From NCBI RefSeq assembly GCF_000142905.1, contig NW_013657648.1:291218-355217 (forward strand): DNA of 64,000 bases, in the 5' to 3' direction. Each line of letters begins with the position of its first letter. The first letter of the stretch is position 1. This document shows, piece after piece, positions 27,113-38,100 of this stretch. The notes under the pieces were generated by a model. It had not been told where the DNA came from and did not search any database. It worked only from the letters and a program-made list of their open reading frames with translations. Both the position numbers and the translations under genes were made by a program. Source of the stretch: Thecamonas trahens ATCC 50062 (Eukaryota > Apusozoa > Apusomonadida > Apusomonadidae).

Positions 27113-30100
27113 CTACAGTCGTCTGCGGGTGCGCTCGTTCTCGGGACAGCCCGAGACCATGAGATGCTGGACCCAGCCCTCTTCGCCCGGGGGGATGTCG
27201 TCGTGGCAGAGCGGACAGCGCGAGAAGCGCTTGGGATCCTTGGCGACGAGGCACTCGCGGGCGGCAACATGCGATGGATAGTCGGTGTTGTGGACCGGCT
27301 CCTTGCACCGCGGGCAGACCTTATACGAGCCGCGGCGTTCGCACTCTTCGAGCAGATGCTCGTGGAGCGAGGCAACCTCGACGGTCTCGTGGCAGGCCGG
27401 GCAGGCGGTGAGGACGGGACATGACTCAAAGTAGTGCTCGTCAAGCTTTCGCTTGGTGAACGTGGGGTTCTTCTCGCCGCAGAAGATGCAAGTCTGGTCG
27501 ATGTTCCAGTCGTTGGAGTAGACCTCCTGATTGACCTCGCGGGCCGGCGTCGCCACTTGGCGCTCGGGCGTGATGTTGATGGAAGGACCCTCATCGAACG
27601 AGGTTCGCCGCGGGCGGCGCAGCCCATCGGCGTCGACCCGGTCGCGCGGCGGCGTGGTGCTGGCTGGTGGCGGGCCAGAGGCCGGGCCGGCACCCGGCGC
27701 CGGCGGTGACATCCCTGGGTTGACATTGATGTTGATGTTGATGTCCTTGGTTCCCGACCGCCCGTGCGAGTGCCCGCGCCGACCCTTACCCGGCGAGATG
27801 CGGACCGAATGCGCGTGAGGGTTGTCCGCGTCCGGCACCACGTCCACCTCAATGGAGTCCTCTGAGTAGTACTCGTACTCGTCGTCGTCGACCGGAGGCG
27901 GCAGCTGCGAAGTGAGCCCGCGCCCGCGGCCTCGGCCTCGGCCTCGCCCGCGTCCACGACCTGCGCCACCGCGTCCACGCCCGCGTCCACGCCCGCGCCC
28001 ACGCCCGCGCCCACGCCCACGTCCGCGCCCGCGCTCTGCACCTCGTCCGCGCCCGCGTCCACGTCCGCGTCCGCGTCCGCGCCCTGCGCCGCCCTGGCTG
28101 GCTGCAACTTGCGTGCCCGCCGGCAGTGCCGCGCGAATCTCCTTGAGCAGATGTGGTGAGATGCGCTTGTCGAGCGCGTCCTCCACCGCGCTGGAGTACT
28201 GCGGGTACAGCGCGCAGAGAAGGTTGACGGCGGCTGTGCGAACTTCCTTGGACGCGTTACTAAACGCGTGAGTGTGGCAAAAGTCGAGCGCGTCGTGAAC
28301 GTCGACGGTGGTGGCATCGAGACCAAAGGCGGTGACGAGTGCGGTGAGAATGCGGAGACGGGCGAGGATGATACGGAACTGAGCACCTGGCTTGACCTGC
28401 TTGAGAATGCGGACGCCGATAGGCTCGGCGCCGACGACACGCATGTACGACATGGCGTCAAGCGCCTCTAGGGCCGAGTCAGCAACACGAGCTTGGGCGT
28501 TAGCCGACTTGGCGAGGAGGGTGGTAATAAAGGCGTTGACGGCGGTAGTGAGCTGCGAGTCAGGGACGGCGTCGGCAAAGGCGTTGAGGACCTGCGGCAT
28601 GGCCTCCATGGCGGCGGCAAAGACAGAGGCGATGCGATCTTCGAGGCCGACAACAAGAACCTCGGTGAGCGCCGAGAGGAGCGACGCTGGCGAGGCGGTG
28701 TTGTCAAAGTCGCCGCGAATGGCGGCGGTGGTAATGCGCTCGAGAGCAGCCTTGCGGAGCTGCCACTTTTTTGAGTACAGCATGCAGAGCGTGCCCTCAC
28801 CAAACAGTTCGATAAGGTGCCCCACCTGCTGGGCCTTGGCCTTGGACAGTGGCTCTGCGTCAGACGAGCCGGCGTCCATGGCCTGCATGGTGGCCTCAAA
28901 GCCGCCGCCGCTGCCGCCCGGCTTGATCGCGCGAGAGGCGCGCGAGTCGTCCGACCCTCGAGACATTGCGCGCTGAGGCGGCTCGGCCGGTGGGGCGCGC
29001 TTGGCCGGCGGCGCACGCTTGGCCGGCGGCGGGGCGTCAGCGACTTGGTCTTGTTCGGCTCGCTCAAAATGGGCCGGAGCTTGTGCCGCGCCGCGAGCCG
29101 GGCGGATCGGCCGCTCGGATGGGTCGCCGCTTGCAGGCGGGGCAGTCCGCGTCGGCGGCGGAACCGAGTCCTCGTTGAGCTCACTCATTTCGACAACCAT
29201 GAATCCCCCTTGCGGAGCAGCGTGGCTCTCTGGCGGCGAGCCGGCCGAGTACTCGGAGTCTTGCGGTGGCGAGGCCGGCTGCTGGTGCGACTGCTGGCGC
29301 GGCTGCTGGCGCGACTGCTGCTGACGCGACTGCTGCTGACGCGGCTGCTGGCGCGACTGCTGGCGCGGCTGCTGCTGGTGATGCTGCTGGCGCGGCGGTG
29401 GTGCCGGCTCAGGGTTGGCGGGCAGAGGGCGTGCGCCATGGGCCAGTGGCGGCGGTGGTGGGCCAGCTGACGACGACGCCGATGGGTTGTGGTCGTTGAG
29501 GAACATGGCGTCCGAGTGCGGGAGCGAGGCCTCGGACGGAACGTTCCGCGGAGTGGCGAGTGCGGACGACGGACGGGCCATGACCGAGCCAAAGGCCTGC
29601 TGGCGGAGGCGGTCGATCTCTACCTTGATTCGTTTGGCCTCGTCGTAGGCCTCGCGGTCGACAGCAGCAAGCTTACGGGCCTCAAGGGCGGCGAGCTCGA
29701 CACCGACCTCCTTCAGAAACTCAATCTGCTGCTTGATCTGCTGGCACGCATCGTAGTTTTCAGCCCGCTGAGCGTCAGCCTTGGCGGCCTCGAGCTTGCG
29801 GAGCATGCGGGCAGTGGCGACGTCGAACGAGAGGTCAAAGGAGAGGTCGTCCATGGGATCGACGTTGGAGGCCTTGTTGATGAGGCCCCACACCGCCGGA
29901 TTGTCGTGGAGCATGGCGCCTGAGACGGGGCCCGGCGGAGCGTCAGCTGCGACGAGGCCGAGGCGCGCGGCGGCGGCGTCGACCTGGGCGGCCTGCACGA
30001 CGTCGCCGAGGACGTTGATGGCGATGAGACCGACCTGGTTGTACAGATTGTACTTGTTGATGTGGCACTTGTGGACAACAAGCTTGACAAACTCGCCGAT

Positions 30101-30460
30101 GGCGTCGATGTGGACCGACTTGAGCTCTCGGGCCTTGTACTCGGTCCTACGGTTCGAGTCGAGCGACATGTAGCCCAGGCGCTGGTACTGGATGCTCTCG
30201 AGGGCCCGCGGCTTGGACGGCGGCAGGTTGCCGACAAACAGCTCAATCTTCGTCGCCACAAGGTACTGGTGCGAGTAGAACTGCAGCTTGCGGATGCGAG
30301 CGGGTGCGTCAAAGGCGAGCACAATCTCCAGCGGGTAGTCACAGAACCGCGGCGAGCGCCAGCCCTTGGTGTGCGGCGTGTGCCGCTCGAGTTCGACCAC
30401 AGGATGCTCGTCGTCCTCGCCGGAGCATGCCACGACAGTGAATTTGAGCTTGCTCGGCAT
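27113..30460 (-). CDS. CEP104: CEP104 ciliary-tip protein
   Basis: 1115 residues from the ATG at 30460, intronless. Residues 1-155 are the CEP104 N-terminal jelly-roll (GWRSPRFCDYPLEIVL, SHQYLVATKIELFVG, KARELKSVHIDAIGEF, NKYNLYNQVGLIAINVLGD), almost collinear with the human protein. A coiled coil follows (about 200-290), then Gln/Pro/Arg-rich disorder, a TOG domain (about 545-780; LIELFGEGTLCMLYSKKWQL), an extraordinary Arg-Gly run (about 785-850), and the C-terminal zinc-finger array (about 965-1110; CIFCGEKNPTF, CPACHETVEV, CPRCKEPV, CPLCHDDIPPGEEGW). Known role: microtubule plus-end and ciliary tip growth with CCDC66, CSPP1 and others. Confidence 0.93.
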   Translation of the reverse strand: MPSKLKFTVVACSGEDDEHPVVELERHTPHTKGWRSPRFCDYPLEIVLAFDAPARIRKLQFYSHQYLVATKIELFVGNLPPSKPRALESIQYQRLGYMSLDSNRRTEYKARELKSVHIDAIGEFVKLVVHKCHINKYNLYNQVGLIAINVLGDVVQAAQVDAAAARLGLVAADAPPGPVSGAMLHDNPAVWGLINKASNVDPMDDLSFDLSFDVATARMLRKLEAAKADAQRAENYDACQQIKQQIEFLKEVGVELAALEARKLAAVDREAYDEAKRIKVEIDRLRQQAFGSVMARPSSALATPRNVPSEASLPHSDAMFLNDHNPSASSSAGPPPPPLAHGARPLPANPEPAPPPRQQHHQQQPRQQSRQQPRQQQSRQQQSRQQPRQQSHQQPASPPQDSEYSAGSPPESHAAPQGGFMVVEMSELNEDSVPPPTRTAPPASGDPSERPIRPARGAAQAPAHFERAEQDQVADAPPPAKRAPPAKRAPPAEPPQRAMSRGSDDSRASRAIKPGGSGGGFEATMQAMDAGSSDAEPLSKAKAQQVGHLIELFGEGTLCMLYSKKWQLRKAALERITTAAIRGDFDNTASPASLLSALTEVLVVGLEDRIASVFAAAMEAMPQVLNAFADAVPDSQLTTAVNAFITTLLAKSANAQARVADSALEALDAMSYMRVVGAEPIGVRILKQVKPGAQFRIILARLRILTALVTAFGLDATTVDVHDALDFCHTHAFSNASKEVRTAAVNLLCALYPQYSSAVEDALDKRISPHLLKEIRAALPAGTQVAASQGGAGRGRGRGRGRGRGRGAERGRGRGRGRGRGRGRGRGRGRGGAGRGRGRGRGRGRGRGLTSQLPPPVDDDEYEYYSEDSIEVDVVPDADNPHAHSVRISPGKGRRGHSHGRSGTKDINININVNPGMSPPAPGAGPASGPPPASTTPPRDRVDADGLRRPRRTSFDEGPSINITPERQVATPAREVNQEVYSNDWNIDQTCIFCGEKNPTFTKRKLDEHYFESCPVLTACPACHETVEVASLHEHLLEECERRGSYKVCPRCKEPVHNTDYPSHVAARECLVAKDPKRFSRCPLCHDDIPPGEEGWVQHLMVSGCPENERTRRRL
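27912..28090. repeat. Arg-Gly coding run in CEP104
   Basis: On the plus strand a (CCGCGC/CCACGC)n array; on the coding minus strand it gives some 30 alternating GR pairs, broken by one AE. Simple-sequence origin is clear at DNA level. Confidence 0.9.
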
Positions 30461-30898
30461 GGCAAGGCTGCCCTGTGCGGGTTGCGGGTGAAGGGGGGGG
30501 GGGGGGAGGAGGTGAGTGGCGTGACAAAGGCGCGGCGGGCGGTGGGTGGTGGTTGCCTGCTAAAACGCGCGCCAATGGCGGCCAACTTTGAATGTTCATT
30601 CATTCACCAGCCATTCACAGGCTCTGGCTGGCGCGTACCGTGTCCAGGAGTGGGGGGGGGGGAAGGAGGGCAAAGGAGGGAGGGGGGGAGAGGGAGGGAG
30701 GGGGGAGTGAAAGAAAAGGTCGATGTGGGGGGGGGGGAGCCAAAGTGGGGTGAGGTGGAGATGGGAGAGAGGGTGTGGGAGAGGAGAGGTCCGACGACCG
30801 GGGGGAGGAAGCCTGAAGGTGGCGGGACGAAGCAGTGAGCTGAGTCGCGTGCGCGCTGGTGGCCGAGTGTGAGCTTGGGGCATGGTAGCCTGCAACGA
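30461..30898. other. Intergenic G-rich spacer
   Basis: 438 bp upstream of CEP104 containing many poly-G tracts (30497-30507, 30650-30660, 30728-30738). No gene recognised. Confidence 0.5.
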
Positions 30899-33469
30899 TT
30901 AATTGAGGCTGTGAACAGAGTGTGGGACGGTGATGGGGAGTGGCGTAGGCGCAACGGGTGCTGCGGCGGATGCGGTAAGTGTGAGGGCTCCCGGGAGGGT
31001 TGCCAAGGGCTCGGCCGAGGTGTCCGAGGTGTCGGTGGACGACGGGTAGCGCGGCGAGATCCGCGGCGAGATGGAGCGCGGCGAGATGGAGTGTGGCGAG
31101 TGGAGGTGGAGATCGACGTCGTGGAGCGAGTCAAAGAGCGAGCCAGGGACTGGGCGCGGTAGCGAGAGATCGTTGGCCGAGGAGCGCGGGGCGATTGAGT
31201 CTAGCTCGGCTTCAAGCTTGATGGCGGAGGGGTTGACGTAGGCACCGGCAAAGTCTGCGGCAAGAGCATGGGTGTCAAGGCCCGAGTGGACGTCGCGTGG
31301 GAGATTGTCGTCGACGACGAAAACGGAAAGTGGATGCGGGCGTAAGTGAGGGCGAGGATGGTGGGCAGAACGATGCAGGTGACGACGGCCTGGGCGGCTG
31401 AGCCGCGGGCGAGGACAAAGCCCATCGAGGCGAGCGAGAAGATGACGAGCGAGGCGTAGATAAAGACCATGCAGTGCGGGATCATGGAGCCTCCCGACTC
31501 ATACTTTTCGGGTGAACAAAGAGGAGGTTGTAGCGGTCGGCAAAGTGCTTGCACACAAAGTACATGAGAGCGGTGGGGACGATGAGCGGGGCGATGGTGG
31601 CGTAGGTAAGGGCAACGGTGAAGATGGAGATGCCGTCGACCCACTCGACGTAGTACTCAAACGCCTCCGGCTCGCCGAGCAGCGAGGCTAGCGCGTCGGA
31701 TGGGAGTGAGGCGTACTTGCCGGACGTCTTCCACAGGTAGAGCAGGATAGGGCCGGTACGGAAGAAGCGGGCGACAGTGACGACTAAGGTGACGATGATA
31801 ACGTAGGACATAAAGAACGACGACGAGTTGCCGAGCGAGGCCGCGAGGCGGCGGAGCACGTCCTTGGACGTCATGTCATGGAGCTGCGAGGCAGCCGACG
31901 AGGTCGAGGTGACAAGCATTGGCAGGACGAGAGTGTTGGCGATGAGGAACCAAAAGTACTTTTTGAGTACCGCACGCTCCATCGTCGACTTGAAGTGGAA
32001 CCGCTCCGGGACGGCGAGCGCCATGAGGATGTAGGGGAGGCCAACTCGGAAGCCAATAAGCAGCAGCGACGGGATGAGGTAGGCAAAGACCATGTGGGCG
32101 CCGGGCTTGTCGCCGAGCGAGGAAAAGGCCGACGAGTGCTCGATGACCACGTTGAGCGAGAGAAGGAGGCCGACCGGAATCTGCCAGAAGAGCATGAGCG
32201 CGATGAGGATGGCATAGTTGGCGGCCTGGCGGAGCTTTTTCGACGACCACGAGACCGAGAGGTTATCCCAGATGATGTCCTGCGGATCAGGGGCCATGCG
32301 GATGGCGACCGAGCCGTGCTCAAGGGCGGCGACGATGGAAGCCTCGTCGGGCGAGAGGTTCTCGCGGGCGAGTGTGGCGGCAAAGCGTTCGTTGGTGGCG
32401 CGCCACGCCTGGCGCGGTGTGGCAAAGGTGGCAAAGCCGACGCCAGTTCCGCACGCAGTGTGCGAGAGCAGGGTGGCGCGGAGCTCTACAGCCGCGTCTG
32501 ACGCAGCGTCTTCAAAGTGCGACCCAGCGTCGACGCGGACGCAGCAGCAGCCACGGCAGATGCAGCGGGAGATAGTGCGGGGCGGCGGCGCGGCCGAGTG
32601 CGCCAGCAGTGGCGCGTGCTCCAAGGCGGCGGCGTCGTTGTCACGGTTGTCGCGGCTGTCGCCTGATGCCGAGTCGAGGAGGGCATGGGTGAGACGAAGG
32701 CCGGCGCGGGCGGCGTCGAGGCGGCGGTAGGCCGAGGCGGCGGCGTACCAGTCGATGGCGACCCAAGCGTGGAGGGTGTCAAGCGAGCGAAAGTGTGCTG
32801 CGAGGGCGGTGGCGAGGGCGGCAGGGTCAACGACCGAGGTGGGGAGGCCCAACATGTAGACCGACTGGTTCTGGACGACTTTGCGGGCGAGGTGATGGCG
32901 GCGGGCGTCGAGATACATGTCGCCGATGCGGAAGAGGAGGGCGGCGGTGGCGGCAGCGGTGAGGCAGGTGACGGCGACCATGGGCCAGAGGCGCGGCGAG
33001 GCGATGGCAATATGGACGGCGGTGGTGTACTGGAAGAGGCAGTCGTGCAACGTCTCGCGGCCGGCCCAAAAGTGATGGGCAGGAGGAGGCCGACGGTCAC
33101 GACGGAGAGCAGGCCGAGGAACCACATGAGGTACGCCTGGGTCCGCAGGTACAGCGCCGCGTCGAGGCCGCACAACTCTTCAAACTCGGTGAACGAGCTC
33201 GACCACGCTTGCGTCGCCCACGACCGGTACGCCGTCGGACGGCGGTTGTGCGGCTTGAAGAAGTACACGTGCGGGAAGCGCCGCCGGAGGACGACCAGCC
33301 ACAGCACGAGCCCTGCCGCGAACATGGCGCCCGCCGCCGAGATCACCAGCACCATGCCCGAGGCGTCGGTGGAGAAGCACGGGACCTGTGTCGGTTGCAC
33401 AAACGCCGCGGGTGCTGGCGGCGCCGGTGGTGCCGGCGGAGCCGAGCCCCCGAGAGCCTGCCACGGCAT
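30899..33469 (-). CDS. CSC1/TMEM63-type ion channel, frame broken at three sites
   Basis: Minus-strand gene from the ATG at 33469 (MPWQALGGSA) to TAA at 30899; about 857 residues if read through. The reading moves frame at about 33065 (after LLPITFG), 31510 (after LLFVHP) and 31325 (after ARIHFP). At each point the protein continues in another frame with family-appropriate sequence, and one added base in a G/C run (GGG, CCC, CC on the coding strand) rejoins it. Visible parts: an N-terminal span (VLVISAAGAMFAAGLVLWLV), FTEFEELCGLDAALYLR, a cytosolic RRM-like linker, AKP-less ...PQDIIWDNLSVSW, then the pore block (YAILIALMLFWQIPVGLLLSL) to RYNLLFVH and KYESGG, and an acidic tail (NPSAIKLEAELDSIAPR). 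CSC1/TMEM63 proteins are osmo/mechanosensitive cation channels. Probably intact in vivo. Confidence 0.82.
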
Positions 33470-33541
33470 AGTGTGGGGTGTAGAGTGAGTGGGGTGTGGG
33501 AGGGGGGGGGGGCAAGGGGGGGGGGGGGGGAGGCGGTGACA

Positions 33542-34553
33542 ATGGCGCGACAACACGCGACTCGGACGTGGGAGCGGATGGCACGGCTGGAGCAGGCGGA
33601 CGGGCAAGAGCGGCAGGTGGAGCTGGAAGCGGTGGTAGCAGCGCTGCCGAGCGGGCAGGCGGCATTTGCATATGGGTCAGGCGCGTTCCGGCAGCGCGGC
33701 TATGCAGCCGACGAGCAGCCGATGCTGGACGTGGTGATGGTGGTGGACGATGCAGTGGCATGGCATGCCGAGGCGCTGGCCGATCCGCAGCTGGCGATGC
33801 ACTACGGCGGCGTGCGCGCGCTGGGTCCGCGCGCACTGGCCGCCGTCCAACGCTGGGGCATGGGTGTGTACTACAACCCGTACGTCGAGCTTGCTGGCCG
33901 CAAGGTCAAGTATGGCGTCGTCGAAGCCGCTGCCCTTGTGGACGACCTCACCTCGTGGTCACACCTTTACCTTGCTGGTCGGCTGCACAAGCCCGTAGCA
34001 TGGATCGGCGTCGAGCCGCTACCGATCGAGCTCACTGCTGCAGTCGACGCCAATGTCGACGCCGCGCTGCGTGCGAGCTGGATCATGCTCGGCGCTGCAC
34101 CTGCGAGCGACTCGCTCCCCGCCACGCGGATCTACGAGGCCATTGCCTCGCTCTCGTACATGGGCGATCCGCGGTTTGCGGTCGGCGCCGAGACTCCCTC
34201 CAAGGTCCCCAATATTGTCGCCGGCAACCGCGACGGCTTTGACGCCCTCTACGGTCCACGCCTTGATGCCTCGCCGCTGTTTGAGCGCTCAGCAGATGGA
34301 GGCTGGGAACTGGCACCGCAGCGCGAGCTTCCGCGACTCCCGTCTGCAGTCGCCCGTGCACTGCCTTCTGGTTCAGCCGGTCTCACTCCCGGCGGCCTGG
34401 CCTCCCCCGCCACGGCCGCCACCCTCGCCTCGGCCATCCGCGGAATCGTTGGCGGGTCCGCCGCCAAGGTTCAGATCGCCAAGGGTGTTGTCACCGCTGG
34501 CGTCTTTGGCTCGATCCGGTATGCGCTGGAGAAGCTGGCAAAAGGCGGCGGCG
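33542..34553 (+). CDS. TAM41: TAM41 mitochondrial CDP-diacylglycerol synthase (3' end uncertain)
   Basis: The exon starts at the ATG at 33542 and is coding to at least 34553, about 337 residues. Signatures of TAM41/MMP37: FAYGSGAFRQRG (nucleotidyltransferase-like GSG), MLDVVMVVDDAVAWHAEAL, MHYGGVRALG, GMGVYYNPYVELAGRKVKYG, LTSWSHLYLAGRLHKPVAWI, then QIAKGVVTAGVFGSIRYALE near the expected C-terminus. It makes CDP-DAG from phosphatidate and CTP in the inner mitochondrial membrane, feeding cardiolipin synthesis. At 34554 a good donor (GTGAGT, phase 1) suggests a last short exon downstream; alternatively the frame stays open to 34924 through AT-rich sequence that does not look coding. Head-to-head with the CSC1-like gene (72 bp between ATGs). 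Confidence 0.88.
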
Positions 34554-35193
34554 GTGAGTGCAATGCCACGCTCGGTCGACTATGCTCGCCTGGGTCCGTC
34601 ATGTCATTGTTGCGGATGTTTCGGCCGTGCCTCTCGGCTCTGTACACGCGCGGTCGGGCGGGGCGAGTTCATCGGTTGCGCATTTCGCCACAGTCTAGTG
34701 GTCGCTACAGGCATGCTACGGACATAAACGTAAGGTCTCCATCATGGTCGCAGGATGCACTACATGGTGCTTGGGTTTCCAGGGCTAGATGTGGGCGAGA
34801 AGGTCAGGAAATGGCGAATAGCGGACTGCCCGACAAATTTGGTCGAGGCAACCTCAAACTTTGCCAGATCATAAATATATATAAACACAAATGCAAAAAT
34901 ATATATTTCAATATTTCAAACTAACAATATCAAAAATTGTGTTGTGATTGCCTGTCAAGTTATATAAAATGATTATTTTGGTAAATTTTGGTCACATTTT
35001 GCAGCTTTTTTTACTGTTTGTTACTTCCACGCTTGGCCGACAGTCGGCCCAAAGCCCCGACCCACTCAGTCAAGCCGACCGGCGCCACTGAACACACACA
35101 TGGCTGCGCGCAACCCGGGGCCTCATCGCTCCAGCCATAACCCAACCAGACCCAGGCTCGTTCCTTTTATCATCAAGAGATACGTAAATCATG
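34554..35193. other. Spacer with an AT-rich island
   Basis: 640 bp between convergent genes. About 34855-35030 is strikingly AT-rich (runs such as AAATATATATAAACACAAAT, TTATATAAAATGATTATTTT) in a genome that is otherwise around two-thirds G+C. It may hold the last exon and polyadenylation region of TAM41. No RNA gene fold recognised. Confidence 0.6.
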
Positions 35194-38100
35194 CTAAAGG
35201 TTGCCAGAGTTCCATGCCGACGAGACCACGCTGTCGTCGTCAGTGTCGCGCAGGCCCGACCTCGACCTTGATCGCGACCGCGAGACGCCCGAAGTGATGG
35301 ACTTTGTGGATCCGGACCGGAAAGACCGCGACGACCGCGAAGGGACTGTGATTGTGGCCCCAGAGCGAACGCTCGGACGGACCTGAACCTTGAATTCGCT
35401 CCGGCGCCCGCTCAGCGTCCGTGACATGCTAAGTTTGCGAGCCCGTGGTGGAAGCGACGAGGTGGGGGCGGCCGACGCGGCAGCTGACAGCGTGGCCGAT
35501 GGTGCCATGCTCACTGTGGATGATGCAAAAGCAATCGAGCCAACTGATGACGCGCTGTCGTACATGTCAATCTGGCTCGCTTCAAGCTCGTCTCGAGTCT
35601 CAGTTCCGCGAGTCCCTGTTCCACTCGAGACCGAGAGGGAGTTACGGCGCCGCCCGGCTGTCAGTCGCGCCGCCGCAATGCTCCGTCGCCGGTTGCGCTT
35701 GCCGCTGGCAGCCTTGAGCAGAGAGCGCTTGGCAGCGAGTGCCGCCTCCTCCATGCCACCTGGATCTGACGTCGATCGGTGGCGGACGAGCCCGCTGCTG
35801 ACTGGTCGCGTCACGGTTAGGCCGTTGTCCGACATGGCGTCGCGGGCGATCGATCGCCGGCGGAGCGGGACAGAACTTATTGTCGAGTTGAGCTTATCAA
35901 TCCGGCTCGTGAGCGAGCGCTTCCTGCTCGTGGCGTTGCTGGTGGCGGGGCGGATCTTAGGCGGGTCCGCCTCTGACAAAGAAGCTTGGAGCATGAGCTC
36001 GGCGAGTGCGGGCTCGTTGGCATCGGGACTCGGCTTGGCCATAATAATTGTCGGCTGTACGGGCATGGCGCGACGGATAATGACCACTCCGTCGCCATCG
36101 CCACCATTACTCTCGAGCGAGTCGGCTGGTTCGATCGAGCACGATGCCGCCAGTCGATCTTCAACAAGCTTCATCGCTGCCCGCGACATCAGCACGCCAT
36201 CGACGAGATGGGACTCGACAAAAGTGCGCGCGTGACGTGCGTCGAGCGCCACCGCGGCGCGGCCGTGGCAGTCGAGCACGCTCTCTACCGCCCGCACCAC
36301 CTCGTCGAGCTGCCACGTCTTGTACGTCGAGACCTCGTGCCACGTGTCGATGCACACCCCACCAACAGGAATGGTGGTCGCCGCACTCCCCGCCACCGCC
36401 ACAAACAGAGCCGGTCCGCTCGGCCGTAATGGGCTGGTGGCCGCAGCAACTGCATGCCGGCGGCGAGCCCGGATGGCCACACCTGCCACCAGGCAGAGCA
36501 AGAAAAAGAGACCGACCATGGCACTTGCAACCAGGATCATCGGAAGAGCAGGACTCGGCGCCGCGTCGACCGCTATCGCTTCCCCACATGGCCCGCCGCC
36601 GCACACACCGCACGCGTTGAGCTCGAGGCCCGAGCTAGGATGCCCGTCGCAGCCGAGGCAGCTCCGTGAGTCGCCAAAGCACACGCCACAGACGTCGACG
36701 GTGTAGTTTTGGCCAAAGCATACGCCGCAGCGATCTTTGCCCTGTCCGCCACCAAAGCACACCCCGCAGGCGTCGACGTCCGCGTTGCCTCCGCCGCACA
36801 CGCCGCATGTGTCCTGTAGAGAGTTGTTGCCAAAGCATATGCCGCACTCGTCGCGATGGAGATCGGCAAACGCCAGACTATCGGCCGCCGACCAGCACAC
36901 CCCGCAGCCGTCCGTCCTCGCATCGCCGCCGCACACCCCGAGGCAGTCGTACTGCATTCCGCCGGGTGCACACGTCGTGTTGCAACTTGTTGCACCGCCA
37001 GCGCACACACCACATGCGTCAACAATCGCACCGCCGTTGCTCATCGGCAGTCCATTGCAGCCGATACACGTCCCGCCATCGCCGCCGCACACTCCGCACA
37101 CGTCGAACACCAAGCCGCTATTCGGGACACCGTCACATCCGGCGCAGCTCCGCCCGTCGCCGAAGCACACCCGCACGCGTCCTTGGCTGCACCGCCACCA
37201 AAGCATACCCCGCAGTCGTCCTTGTCTTCGTTCTGCCCGTCGCACACCCCGCAATCGTCCATCGTCGCGTTGGTAACGCGCCCGGTCTGGCCACCGACGC
37301 ACACACCACACCTGTCGAGCCGGGCAAAACCGTTGCACATTCCGGCGCAGTCGCGCACGCCGGACTCACACGGACGGGCAGCAATCGGCGCGGGGGCGCG
37401 GGTGGTGGCGGTGGCGACGGTGGCGGTGGAAAAGGCGGCGGGTATGGTGGCGGAGGGGGTGGCGGGAATGGTGGCGGAGGCGACGGCGGAGGAGGAGGCG
37501 GTGGCGGAGATGGCGGCGGCGGTGGCGGAGATGGTGGTGGTGGCGGCGCAGGCGTGACCAGAGTGCCCACGCATGCCGTAGTTGTCGTTCCCGACACACC
37601 CTGGGCCAAGTGGGCAAAGAACTGTGGCGGGAGAGTAACGGTAAAGGCACGAATGTCGGCCACATGCCCATCAAACTCGCCGCCGATCACTGTGGCTGGG
37701 GCAAAGCCGCCTGCGGTGGCAATCTCGGCCAGAAACGCGTCCGATAGCGCAGCAGTACCGAGCGGAAGCGGTGCAGGAATGCCGTTAATATAGAGCCGCA
37801 GGACCTTGAACGTGGCCGAATACAGTGCCCCGATGTGGAACCAAGCCTCGGCGCCCAGCTCTGTTGAGACATCGGCTGAAATTGTGGTCGCGGTCGGAGT
37901 TACCGCGCCGTCCGAGACTGTGAACACAATCGTCTCGGAGTTCGCATCCAGCGCAAGCGCCCACCCAGGCGAGCCGCTCGTGGGAGACGTAGGGCCGCGC
38001 TGAAGAATGCTAGGCTGTGCAACGCCGTGGAAAGTAGGCGCGTTAACTCGCATCCAAAGCGAGAGGCTCAAATCGCGGTGGCCAACGGCATACAGTGCTG

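Noticed and set aside
31325-33065. Introns to explain the frame changes in the CSC1-like gene
   Set aside because: No GT...AG pair fits and no residues are missing; a single added base restores the family sequence at each site.
34554-34924. Continuation of TAM41 in the open frame to 34924
   Set aside because: The sequence loses family similarity at the GTGAGT donor and runs into the AT-rich island; read-through is not protein-like.
34855-35030. Mitochondrial DNA insertion (NUMT)
   Set aside because: AT-rich but without a recognisable mitochondrial gene fragment; kept only as an open possibility in the findings.
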